Source: Novakomyces olei
Lineage: Eukaryota > Ascomycota > Novakomycetes > Novakomycetales > Novakomycetaceae
Assembly (NCBI GenBank): GCA_016906335.1
Contig: JADEYG010000003.1
Coordinates: 1,364,001 to 1,428,000 of the forward strand
DNA: 64,000 bases
Direction of reading: 5' to 3'
This document shows, one piece after another, positions 41,901 to 50,425 of this stretch. The notes under the pieces were generated by a model. The model was not told where the DNA came from. It searched no databases and saw nothing but the letters and a program-made list of their open reading frames with translations. Positions within the stretch are counted from its first letter, which is position 1. Each line of letters opens with the position of its first letter. A program made the position numbers and the translations under genes.

Positions 41901-42420
41901 CGGTCGCGTATACGCACAGCAATCCCGAGTCGTTGCCTCGCGATAGCTTAGCAAATTCCGTCGCACTGATTTGCGATGGTTCGTCTTGTGCCTCGGGCTT
42001 CTTGAGGCAGTTTGCTAAGCAATAGGAAGACTCGAATTCGACTTTTGCACGTCTCCATGCAATCCTTGGCTCATGTTTGTCGAGCCATGGCTTTCCTAAA
42101 ATAACGTCGTGTCCAGAGAGCGGTATCACGTTAAACATCATAGTCTCGCGATGTTCGCCTATGGTGACCTCCATGTTTTCAGTCTGGAAGCGAACACCTC
42201 CGGTGCGAATCGCTCTTCCATCCACAACTCGTAGTGGCTCAATCTTCGCCTTCTTCGTTATATCGATTATGCTTCTCGTAGCAAGGCTCTGGCTGATAAA
42301 ATTCGACGTCGCGCCTGAGTCGATCAGCGCCTTCGCGTCCAGCTGGCCCTTGCTAGTTCTCAAATTTGCAGTAACTGTGAGATGTATTCCTCTGTCAGGT
42401 TCGGGTACCACTGACATCAC
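38938..42420 (-). CDS. pol: Pol of G3b (protease, RT, RNase H, integrase, chromodomain)
   Basis: 1160 residues, differing from G3 Pol at only a few residues (for example DILAKGF for DNLAKGF and ELPKAMR for ELSKAMR). All active-site motifs listed for G3 are present: the protease DSG, RT YLDD, RNase H ETDASD, integrase zinc-binding and core motifs, and the chromodomain. No break is visible. Confidence 0.93.
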   Translation of the reverse strand: MMSVVPEPDRGIHLTVTANLRTSKGQLDAKALIDSGATSNFISQSLATRSIIDITKKAKIEPLRVVDGRAIRTGGVRFQTENMEVTIGEHRETMMFNVIPLSGHDVILGKPWLDKHEPRIAWRRAKVEFESSYCLANCLKKPEAQDEPSQISATEFAKLSRGNDSGLLCVYATDAKSEDKNVAIPPEYADFRDLFEKRNADILPQHQAWDHAIPLTEGAKPPFGPIYPLAERELQTLRDYIKDILAKGFIRPSSSPAGAPILFVKKKDGSLRLCVDYRGLNAVTVKNRYALPLISELLDRIRQSTIFTRLDLRGAYNLVRIREGDEWKTAFRTRYGHYEYQVMPFGLTNAPASFQALANDTLRDCLDRFAVVYLDDILIYSDTEEEHVTHVREVLKRLRKANLFVKLEKCEFHTDTTEFLGFVVSTKGVSMEKAKVDSIETWPEPKNAKDVMSFLGLSNYYRRFIANYSKITIPLTRLLKKDAQFNFSKECIDSFQTLKNAFLGAPILAHFDPQKPSYLETDASDFAIGGILSQKDNSDEMRPIAFYSRKMTSAEVNYDIYDKELLAIVACLREWRVYLESPLHRTTIYTDHRNLMYFLTARVLSRRQMRWSQLIASYDFVIEYRAGKLNHKADALSRRSDYVGDKEQEKPERTMALLDRSHFLFATAEDTGIDDQIKQCYGKDKTCKVVMEDLGKQPVSEHLRNYSINEKGLLTFSGLLYIPNDNRLRLAILQTCHDSHVAGHPGQAKTLDLVMRNYYWPRMRKEIFSYVESCDTCARNKPSRHAPYGLLHPLRVPARPWESISMDFIVKLPESRDAITQKTYDSIWVITCRFTKIGIFIPIRESIKATELALIYAHRVFANYGLPDEIVSDRGSVFVSQFTRHLLSQCDIQQKLSTAYHPQSDGQTERLNQILEQYLRIYSNYQQSNWVNLLPFAQFAYNNSEQSSTKTTPFYAFYGYNPKCRFTISSSRQCPSADERIEYLRNLHRLLKVEIEKSLSDQARFANEHRVDKSFAIGDQVWLVRKNISTTRPCDKLDAKKLGPFRIIARVGLRAYRLELPKAMRIHPVFHASLLERHNAVSQIAREQIAPPPPVILDANPEWEVEQVLDSRIRRKQLQYYVHWKGYDASDRTWEPAKHLHNCMDLVNEFHRAHPNKPGS

Positions 42421-42464
42421 CTCCGAAAGCCTCGTGTCATTAACGCCCAGATCAGGCCTTTCTT

Positions 42465-43412
42465 TTAGACCTGGGCTCTCGCTTTTCCCGGTTCCGTGAT
42501 ACTGTCCATAACCACCGAGATGCGTTGCTCATAATTGCGTTGCTTCTGTTTGCAATCACGTGCGCGATGACCTTCGCGTCCGCACGTAAAACATCTGTTC
42601 TCTTTCTTTCGACGCTGGCGTTCGTCGCTGGTAATGCTCTTCTTTTCGTAACTGGTAGCATCTACCTCCATGGGAGTGTATCCCTTGTTCGCGATCGTCG
42701 CGCCCCTATAGCCTGAAGCGCCCTTGGCGTTCGTACGGCTAGCGCTTTCGTAGTAACGATCCGACAACCTTTCGTCCACGCGTACAGACTTCTCAATTAA
42801 GTCTGACAATGTACGCGATTTTTCCAACCGAGATAATTCGTCCTTAATTCGATCTTTCAATCCTTGATAATATTCGTAGCGTAAACTGTGATCGCTAAAA
42901 TCCAAGTGCGAAGTGATCTGCTGAAAACGCGAAGTATACTCAGCAACAGATCCTCGCTGTTTGAGCAATGCTAGCTCCCGCTCAGCCTGACTAATGCGGT
43001 CGACGCTCCCAAATGTCGTGGAGAGCTCGTCGCAAAACAGGGCAAAGTCACTGGTAATTAGGCTTTCATCGTGGTCGCGCAAGTGGGGTTCAAACCACGC
43101 AAAAGCGGCACCGCGCAGATAAGATACCGCAAACAGGACCTTCGCTTCGTCGTTGCGAAACTCATGTGGCTTGAGTCTCACGTATAAGCGAACCTGTGCA
43201 AGGAAAGTATCCACCGATCTGCGATCGCCTCTGAATGTATCCGGCTTCGAAATGCTTGGCCCTTCGCTGACTCCTGATCGTCGAGATCCCCGGGATCCCA
43301 TTTCCTGGCGAAGGCCTTCAATAACCGATTTGTCCTTAACGCGCTCCTCTTGGAGCGACGCGATCTGCGCCTGCAGCGTCTGCAGAAACGCGTTCAAGTC
43401 CTCTTGACTCAT
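42465..43412 (-). CDS. gag: Gag of G3b
   Basis: 315 residues, identical or nearly so to G3 Gag, with coiled coil, capsid region and one CCHC knuckle. The GGGAAAA heptamer is kept on the minus strand at 42483-42489, in the same register before the end of the frame. Confidence 0.93.
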   Translation of the reverse strand: MSQEDLNAFLQTLQAQIASLQEERVKDKSVIEGLRQEMGSRGSRRSGVSEGPSISKPDTFRGDRRSVDTFLAQVRLYVRLKPHEFRNDEAKVLFAVSYLRGAAFAWFEPHLRDHDESLITSDFALFCDELSTTFGSVDRISQAERELALLKQRGSVAEYTSRFQQITSHLDFSDHSLRYEYYQGLKDRIKDELSRLEKSRTLSDLIEKSVRVDERLSDRYYESASRTNAKGASGYRGATIANKGYTPMEVDATSYEKKSITSDERQRRKKENRCFTCGREGHRARDCKQKQRNYEQRISVVMDSITEPGKARAQV

Positions 43413-43582
43413 CGTAATTCAATAATTCGTTTGTGCTGCTAAACCGTAGCAAAGCACCCTTCGTCGCAACAACTTAGTGCGAAATAAAACTTGTAAATCG
43501 AAATCTGTGTACGCCTCCGTGCGTGACACCTTTCAACGCCGTGTAAATCTGTAGCTTAGACGAGCTCACGGGCTTATAATAG

Positions 43583-44288
43583 TGTAAGGTGGCCCTTAGA
43601 GGGGAGCACCGCGGTATAAACTCGCGTGTCGCTACAGGCGAACACGGACTGTCCTTTGCGAGACCGCTCGACAAAGGAAGTTCAATCGGTTACCGCGCGA
43701 AGCGAGTACCGAGAAACGGGAACGTAGACTTGCGCCCGGCGCAAGAACTAAGGAAAAGGAAAAGGACGTTGTCCTTGAAAAGGCGACGGCGCTTCTCTAA
43801 AGCTTACCTGCTACAAGGCTATGTAGCAACTTTGAGATTATAAGCCCGTGGAGAGAGTTCTCTCCATGGGCGACTATGTAGACTATCCTATGAGGCTTAG
43901 CGGCTCGCTTAGCCACTTCGCGGCCTAAGCCTCATCCCACCACGATCTCAATGCGATGGTCCCAGACCATCCGCATTGGGAAAGCGGTGGCGAGCTATGA
44001 ACTCTATGGATCGATCTATCTAGCTTCGTAGCGATGCGCGATCGCTACTACTACTGTCATGCGCCGCGACGTGCCTACGTCGCGCGGGCATGGACGTGGA
44101 CCTGCTTCGCGCGAGCCAGGTCCAACCTGCTCGCGAGCTAGGCCACTTACGCGCTTCGCGCGAGTAATGTCCAACATTACCTCGCGCGAGCTATTTAGAT
44201 CTATCTAGCCTGAAGTCATCGCCTTTGGCGCTACAGGACTTCAGGCGTCGTTCGCTGTCGTGGTTCACGCGAGGCGGGGATCATGACA
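43583..44288 (-). repeat. G3b 5' LTR
   Basis: 706 bp, matching the G3b 3' LTR, including the sites where both differ from G3. Confidence 0.95.
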
Positions 44289-44428
44289 TTAGGCTCCTTG
44301 GTGCGCGTGTTGGACACGATTCCATTAGCGGCGCGAAGTCGCTCACTAAGGCTCTGGTTTTCCGTTTCGAGTCTCTCGAGGCGAGCCGTCGTTTGCTCAA
44401 GAAACGATTGTATATGCTGATAATCCAT
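44289..44428 (-). pseudogene. G5 piece: start of Gag
   Basis: The minus-strand frame from the ATG at 44428 gives MDYQHIQSFLEQTTARLERL, a coiled-coil Gag N-terminus like those of G1, G2 and G4, cut off by G3b. The 53 bases between it and the LTR at 44482 are the leader, which starts GTATTACACG next to the LTR. Confidence 0.8.
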
Positions 44429-44481
44429 CGTAAAAAGCTCGAAGAAAAAGTCACAGTCCCCGAATCGTGGACGTGTAATAC

Positions 44482-44900
44482 TGTTATGGTTGTAGAAGGC
44501 GAAAGCCTAAAGGAAAACCCAATTGCCGGATTTCACGCCGGCTCTGGGACTATGAGAAAATTAAGAGATAGAACTGGGTTTAAAAGATTGGGTCTCCCCA
44601 AAGTTCGATTACACGTAGCGAGAAAAGTAGAAGCAGGACCTCTATTTATATCCTCGCTACGTAGAATATTCTAGAAACACTAACTACTTAAACGATTAAA
44701 CAAACTAACAAGTAAAAGCAGTCAGAACAATAATAGTCAATAATGAATAAATAATAAGTAAATATTTAAATAAATAATAAATATTAAATATTAAATAAAG
44801 ACAACAAACAAATAATAGACTAGCGCTTCAATAGCGTCGGTGCTATCGAAGACGCAATAACAATATAAAAATAAATTCAATCGTAACATATGTGGGTTAG
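44482..44900 (-). repeat. G5 5' LTR, cut by G4
   Basis: On the minus strand it ends ACCATAACA next to the G5 leader, and it has GATATAAATAGAGG near 44640-44655 as TATA box. Its outer end is not seen because G4 begins at 44901. The last part is very AT-rich. Confidence 0.75.
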
Positions 44901-45121
44901 TGTCATGATCCTCGCCTTGGCGAGTCCCTGACAACCGCGTTGAGAAGCGAGGGGCGACGCCTGTAGTCGGACTTGGGATGTCCGCGCGTCGCAAGCTTCG
45001 CCAACGCGGCCCAAGACCAGTCGGCGCGTAACGCGATGGTCTTGGGACGTAGAAGTTGTCTTAGTGCGCATGTAGGTACGCGCACTAAGCCAGCTTGGCC
45101 CACGGGAGCGAGGGGCTCCAT
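44901..45121 (+). repeat. G4 5' LTR, first part
   Basis: Starts TGTCATGATCCTCGCC, like the G3 LTR. It contains strong inverted repeats: CCAAGACCA/TGGTCTTGG at 45011-45045 and CTTAGTGCGC/GCGCACTAAG at 45060-45089. It ends with TCCAT, the duplication of G2. Confidence 0.85.
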
Positions 45122-45462
45122 TGTTATGGGTCACAGTTCTGTGCTGAGTAAGTCTGGATAGGTTTGGCCAGTAACACGATGGCCGTGGCAGGGAGTCAGA
45201 GTAGGAGAAAGCAAATGGACTTAAACGCAACTAAACTCGTAACTGTAAAACTTCAGTAACTTCAAACTTCAAACTTCAATAACCGTCAAGTCTCAATAGG
45301 CGGCGTTGAAGGGCCTATTTATAGACTTGACTACTAACTAAACTAACAAGTACTATAGAACACTATAGAACTTTCTACGAACCGTGAGCTCAAGTAAACG
45401 GAAATACCGCAACTGAACTCTATTAGCGTTGGAAAACGCTAATTGATGTCATGCCTATGACA
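45122..45462 (-). repeat. G2 3' LTR
   Basis: 341 bp. Read on the minus strand it starts TGTCAT-AGGC-ATGACA, a terminal palindrome, followed by the hairpin ATTAGCGTT/AACGCTAAT. The TATA box CTATAAATAG lies near 45315 on the minus strand. Confidence 0.95.
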
Positions 45463-46494
45463 TTACTCCCCCTCTTCAAGGAGAGCCAATCCTGCTTTAG
45501 CGGCCAGTAAATGCTCTTCACTGCCGTTACCCCGTAACACCCATCTGGTGATTTCCTTCAAGCTGTTCTGATGATCTTCCGCGACTTGGAATCTCATGGC
45601 TAAGCTAGACTGTTTCGCCCAATTCGCTTCCCAGACGGTAAGCCTGCTCATGACCTTTGGAGTCTCCACCAGCGTATAACCCGTAATTGCGGCATCTGTC
45701 AAGGATATAACAGCATGTGGTGTTCCTCCAGGTAGCACAAAAACAGTTCCTGGCTTGACCTCGCCAATTCTGAGGCCTTTCAAACTCTTCAGGGCACTCG
45801 TTAACACAAAGTCACCAGGCTTTTGATGGTACTCCTCCGATGCTTTCAGCTCTTCGGGACCGTTATTCCACGCAAGTAGCAATTTCCATCCTAGCACTCC
45901 AACGATGACCTGTCGCGTGCACACAGAATCAATATGCACGTCCGTAATAGTTCCTGCGGGAGTAACTGTTCCCAACCAAGATCGTCCAACGATTCTCTTT
46001 CGTAGCTGACTCAATTTGTGCGGGCCACAAGACTTCAAGCCACTTGCACTTTCATGAGCCACATTGTAAACAGCGTATTTTGTTTTCAATTTGCCCATCC
46101 ACGATGCGACAACCTGAGATATGCGTACCTCGTCGTCATGAACACGAACTCTTGTATCCATAAAGTGTGCCGTTTTCGTCTCCATTACATCGTCAATCAC
46201 ATTTGGCCAATCGGGAGTTGTTGAGAAAGACTCCGAAATATCATCCTCAATTGGTTGCAAAATGTCGTATTCGTTGCGCGATAAATAAGCCAAGGTCTGG
46301 CGCGCAACGATGTTCTCCGTATTAGCGTTTTTCCACGCTTCCGCCCATTCTCGTAGCTTCTCCGGGTGCGAGGCTATATGTCGCTGTAGATCAAAGCTTC
46401 TCGTAAAGTGTCGCATGCAAACGTCGCACTCAAACTCTCCGCGATCTCGTTCGCCGCGCTTGCGCTTTTCCCCTCCTTCAACAGTTGCGGTCAT
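45463..46494 (-). CDS. C2H2 zinc-finger / JmjC-domain protein carried by G2
   Basis: 343 residues from the ATG at 46494; an upstream in-frame ATG at 46581 is less likely because the intervening codons are low-complexity. A C2H2 finger uses C23, C26, H39 and H43. The JmjC-like domain covers residues about 110-280: TPAGTITDVHID gives H187 and D189, VGVLGWKLLLAW has K204, and GGTPHAV gives H260. It aligns along its length with the G1 protein but is clearly diverged, so the two families have carried the gene for a long time. The stop codon lies directly against the 3' LTR, and the last codons (EEGE) are the purine tract GAAGAGGGGGAG. A histone or protein demethylase/hydroxylase is likely from the family; the substrate is unknown. 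Confidence 0.8.
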   Translation of the reverse strand: MTATVEGGEKRKRGERDRGEFECDVCMRHFTRSFDLQRHIASHPEKLREWAEAWKNANTENIVARQTLAYLSRNEYDILQPIEDDISESFSTTPDWPNVIDDVMETKTAHFMDTRVRVHDDEVRISQVVASWMGKLKTKYAVYNVAHESASGLKSCGPHKLSQLRKRIVGRSWLGTVTPAGTITDVHIDSVCTRQVIVGVLGWKLLLAWNNGPEELKASEEYHQKPGDFVLTSALKSLKGLRIGEVKPGTVFVLPGGTPHAVISLTDAAITGYTLVETPKVMSRLTVWEANWAKQSSLAMRFQVAEDHQNSLKEITRWVLRGNGSEEHLLAAKAGLALLEEGE

Positions 46495-46521
46495 GTTCAA
46501 AGCTGTTGGTCTGAACGTCCG

Positions 46522-46530
46522 ATATATGTT
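46522..46530 (-). promoter_or_regulatory. Weak candidate TATA box for the G2 JmjC gene
   Basis: AACATATAT on the minus strand, about 28 bases before the ATG at 46494. Weaker than the box in G1. Confidence 0.25.
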
Positions 46531-46799
46531 TTGTCGAAGAAAATTTTTTCCGTAATATAGTGCAAATAACGTTAATCGCACTCAAATCACTAAATCGTGC
46601 AAATAGCGTAATATAACGCAATAATAAGTAATTGTGACACCACAGTAATTAAACTAATTAATAGTTCCATACTGCCTGTTTGTGCACAAGTAAAAATAAC
46701 TGTAAATAATAATAATAATAGTCAAGATCTCGAATTGGTTGAGCAGTTCAGAGATCTTACATAGGTCGTATAACTGTAAACAAATGTAAACCAAAATAA

Positions 46800-49302
46800 T
46801 CAAGCAGCCCTAGTCTGCCTTTGCCAATATTGCGCTACTGCATCCTGCGCGTGTTGTAAATTTCCAATTGGCTCCCAGGTGCGATCGTGCTCGTCGTATC
46901 CTTTCCAATGTACTAGGTACTTGCGTCCTCTTCCTCGTCCTGAATGATCACATATATGATCAACTTCATATTCTGTAGTATCCGTTAGGACGTCTGGAAC
47001 ATCTAGATCTGTTGGATCTCGTTCATAGGGATCTGGAATATACTTTTCCAGTAGACTCTCGTTAATCACGTCATGTATCTTAATGTCTGGTGGCAATGCA
47101 ATTCTGTAAGCATGCTCGCCAATCCGTTCCTTAATCTCAAATGGTCCAAGCTTGGTGTGATCAAGCTTATTCGACGGTCTCTCGCTCTATATATGCTTCC
47201 GTCTAATCCATACTTTGTCTCCAATATTAAATTGCATTGACGGCAATTTCTTCACATCGTAATGTCTCTTCGAATTTGTATTTGCATTTTTAATATTTTG
47301 TTCAACTGTCCGAAATAGTCCTGTCCAGTCGACAACAAAATTGTTTGCCGTGGGGTTTTGACTCTTAGGTGTTTCGAAAGGTAGCCCTCTGGGGTTATAT
47401 CCGTTACACACATAGAATGGTGCGTACCGTGTGCTTGCGCTAATTGCGTTGTTCAGCGCAAATTCCGCAAATATCAGTAATTCTCTCCAATTGTCTTGAT
47501 TAAAGTTCAAGTATGACCTCAAGTACTGTTCTAGTGTCTGGTTGGCTCTTTCAGTTTGGCCATCGGTCTGCGGATGATGACTTGTTGAATGTAATAGTTT
47601 CACTCCAAGATTATTCGTTAAACTTGTCCAAAATTTGCTGACAAACTTGGGATCTCGGTCCGAAACAATATCTTCTGGTAGTCCATGATACTTAAATATA
47701 TTTTCCATATAGAGTGTAGCAAGCTCCATTGCTGTCGTTGACTCTCGACACTGTATTAGATGTGTCATCTTCGAAAATCGATCTACCACAACCATAATTG
47801 AATCATAATTGTCCGAAGGTGGTAGCTTTACAATAAAATCCATTGATACTGATTGCCATGGCCTTGTTGGTACTCGTAGCGGTTGTAAATATCCTGTTGG
47901 TTTGTGACGCGAAACCTTGCTTCGTATGCATGTTGCACACGAGTTCACATAATGTTTTATATCATTCTTCATATTTGGCCAATTAGCAACTCTTTTCGCT
48001 AATTCCAAAGTTCTCTGCTGTCCAAAATGTCCGGCCAGGGGATGGTCGTGACATGCTTGTAAAATCTTCTTCTTTTCCTCCAATGAAACATGATCAATCG
48101 TATTAACTTCAATTCTCTTTGGGTCGATCAAGGGCTTTGTGCTATGATAATCAATTCCTTTGACATCGTTCAAATCTGGACGTCTACTCAATGCGTCCGC
48201 TGCTGTATTCATAGACCCTTTTTGATAGCGTATTTTAAAATCGATTTGACTTAGTATTTCTGACCATCTTGCTTGCCGTCGTGACAGTTGTTTCGTAATA
48301 GTAAATGCTTGTAAATTCTTATGATCAGAGTACACAATTATCGGCTTAGGATGGCCTTGCAAGTAGTGTCTCCAAATCTTAAATGCGTAAACAATTGCCA
48401 ACAACTCTTTGTCGTGTATGTCATAATTCACTTCAGCTGGTTCTAGCTTTCGACTAATGAAAGCCACTGGTCTTCGAACTCCATCATAGTCTTGCATTAA
48501 TGCTGCTCCGATCGCAAAATCTGATGCATCTGTCTCCACAATGCATTCGCGCTCCTGATCGTAATGTTCCAATAGCACTTCGTCTCCGAATGCTCTCTTC
48601 AATGTTTCGAAAGCGATTTGTTGTTCGTCACTCCACGCAAATTCCGTTCTTTTACGCAAGAGTCTTGTAATAGGCAATACGATCTTGAAAAATCGTTGAT
48701 AAATCGCCTGTAATAGTTGCAGAGTCCTAAAAATGATTGTACTTCCTTGACATTTTTGGGTGCCGGCCATTCGTCAATTGGCCTCGTTTTGTCCTTGCAC
48801 ATAGACACTCCTTTGTCTGATAAAACATAACCAAGGAATTCGACTAGATTCCTATGGAATTCGCATTTGCTCTGCTTCGCAAATAACTTCTTCTCTCTTA
48901 GTCGTTTCAAGACTTCTTTAACATGACAAACATGTTATTCGTAGGTTTTGGAGTAGATCAGTATGTCGTCCAAATATACCAAAACGTAATCATCTAATGT
49001 GTCTCGAAATATATCGTTCATTAGATTCTGGAATGTTGCCGGTGCATTCGTTAATCCAAAAGGCATTACACGATACTCGAAATGTCCAAATCTTGTTCTG
49101 AATGCAGTTTTCCATTCATCTCCGCTTCGAATTCGTATAAGATTATATGCGCCTTTTAAGTCGATCTTCGTAAACACTTTGCTTCCACATAATTTGTCAA
49201 TCAACCCATCTATTCTTGGTATGGGATATCTGTTTTTCACTGTTATCGCGTTTAACGCTCGGTAATCAACACATAGTCTTAAGCTTCCATCTTTTTTTTT
49301 GA
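46800..49302 (-). pseudogene. Pol region of G2 from RT to chromodomain, broken
   Basis: Fossil Gypsy pol on the minus strand. It holds RT ([48 protein letters not shown] near 48965), RNase H (ETDASDFAIGAAL near 48520; YSDHKNLQAF near 48320), an integrase zinc-binding region (HDHPLAGHFGQQRT near 48035, CATCIRSK near 47935), an integrase core (VVVDRFSKMTHLIQC, SDRDPKFVSKFW, TDGQTERANQTLEQY) and a chromodomain (YEVDHICDHSGRGRGRKYLV, WKGYDEHDRTWEP, near 46840-46970). The upstream RT start lies beyond the solo LTR. Several breaks. Confidence 0.88.
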
Positions 49303-49307
49303 CAAAT

Positions 49308-49607
49308 TGTTAAGTGAGGATTACTCACTGTTGTAACAATATAAATTAGACCTAGCTAAGAGATCTATCTTTCAGACTATGGGAAGTTGGGTCCTTTTAT
49401 AGACTTTTTGTGAAGCAGATAGGACGGAGATAGGAAGGAGATAGGAAGGAAATAGGAAGGAAATGATGAGTAATGATGATGAATCATTGATGAGTAATGA
49501 TGACTCATTGATGAGTAATGATGATTAATCATTGATGAGTAATGATGACTCATTGATGAGTAATCAGTCTTGATTAGATTTGATTAGATCAATCTTGATT
49601 CCTAACA
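49308..49607 (-). repeat. Solo LTR with internal minisatellite, inside G2
   Basis: A 300-bp sequence with ends TGTTAAG and CCTAACA and a perfect 5-bp duplication, CAAAT at 49303-49307 and 49608-49612. On the minus strand it starts TGTTAGGAATC and has TATAAAAGG near 49394-49402, which sets the orientation. The style of ends fits Ty1/Copia. An internal tandem repeat of about 20-40 bp units (ATTGATGAGTAATGATGA type) fills 49471-49565. Confidence 0.85.
49471..49565. repeat. Tandem repeat (ATGAGTAATGATGA type) within the solo LTR
   Basis: About four imperfect units alternating TGACTCATTG and TGATTAATCATTG spacers, next to GGAAGGAGATA/GGAAGGAAATA repeats at about 49434-49469. TGAGTAATGATGACTCA also makes short palindromes. 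Confidence 0.8.
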
Positions 49608-49612
49608 CAAAT

Positions 49613-50107
49613 AAAATTGGTGCGCCTGCGGGTGACTTAGATTTGCGTATGAAACCCTTTTCCATGTTCTCTTCAATATACTTCAATAATTCTCGCTGTT
49701 CATCGGCTGATATATTGTAAATTGGTCCAAATGGTGCTTTGGATCCTTTTTCCAAAATAATCTCATGATCATAAGCTCTGTGTGGCGGTAATTGGTCCGC
49801 TCCTTCTTCGTCAAATACGTCTTTGAATTCTTTGTATTCTCTAGGAAGTCTCGTTTCCTTAGCGGTAATTGCGTTACTCTGCGCAAATTGCAAATAGGCG
49901 TAAATAGGCTTGTCGTCAATTCTGTCTTCTTCAAATTTCAACTCTTTGGTCACCCAATTGATATTCGGGTTGTTCTCTCGTAACCATTGTATTCCCAAAA
50001 TGACATCGCGTCTTCCACTGTCTGCAACATAAAACTTCGTTGGTGTAATTTTGTTTGCAATTCTGATGTCCAGTCTTTTTGTTGTACATACAACTGGTCC
50101 TGATGAT
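49613..50107 (-). pseudogene. G2 piece: end of protease and pre-RT linker
   Basis: Minus-strand Gypsy sequence with GIQWLRENNPNINW, LPPHRAYDHEIILEKGSKAP and [19 protein letters not shown], ending at the solo LTR. It lies between that LTR and G1b. Bases 50103-50107 (ATGAT) are one target duplication of G1b. Confidence 0.85.
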
Positions 50108-50425
50108 TGTTGTGTTTTTCTTTGTTTGGTTTGGGTACGGCTGTGTTGCTTTCACGGCAACTGTGGTGGGAAGCCAAATGGAAGGTAATAGTACTTAAAA
50201 CGGTTTACACGGTCAACACGGTCGATAATCAGCGTCGGATAAAAGTGCGAACGGGCCTCCTTTTATCCTTGCTGGAACTAACTAACTATAACTAAAAATA
50301 GAAACAACTACGGAAAAGACTGTCTAAGCCACAAAGTGGCTAACTAAAATTCCGGAATTGGAAATAATCCGCAATCGAACGGATTATCTCCGATAAAAAC
50401 GGAATTATGTCATATTGATATGACA
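50108..50425 (-). repeat. G1b 3' LTR
   Basis: 318 bp, carrying the same base as the G1 3' LTR at the one site where G1's LTRs differ. The purine-rich tract follows on the minus strand. Confidence 0.95.

Larger units (their letters stand above)
37385..44288 (-). mobile_element. Ty3/Gypsy chromovirus G3b, LTR to LTR, looks whole
   Basis: A 6904-bp sister of G3 on the opposite strand, with two 706-bp LTRs and a perfect 5-bp duplication, TTAGG at 37380-37384 and 44289-44293. Its two LTRs match each other but differ from those of G3 at a few sites, as expected for two separate recent insertions. gag, pol and the antisense accessory gene are all open. It is inserted in the gag region of G5. Confidence 0.95.
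23322..44900 (-). mobile_element. Ty3/Gypsy element G5, old host of five insertions
   Basis: Minus-strand Gypsy element seen as separate pieces at 23322-23392, 27913-28874, 35778-35986, 36357-37384 and 44289-44900. It is interrupted by Copia B2 (duplication CTCTG), G3 (TCAAC), a solo LTR (TGATG), G3b (TTAGG) and G4 (in its LTR). Its 3' part, beyond early RNase H, is not in the window. The family is close to G1 and G2 by its gag and RT motifs. It is the oldest layer of the right-hand nest and is broken. Confidence 0.85.

Noticed and set aside
44901-45121. 44901-45121 as a separate solo LTR fragment
   Set aside because: The sequence breaks exactly at the TCCAT duplication of G2 and continues at 58038 to a normal LTR end and the G4 leader, so it is the first part of the G4 5' LTR.
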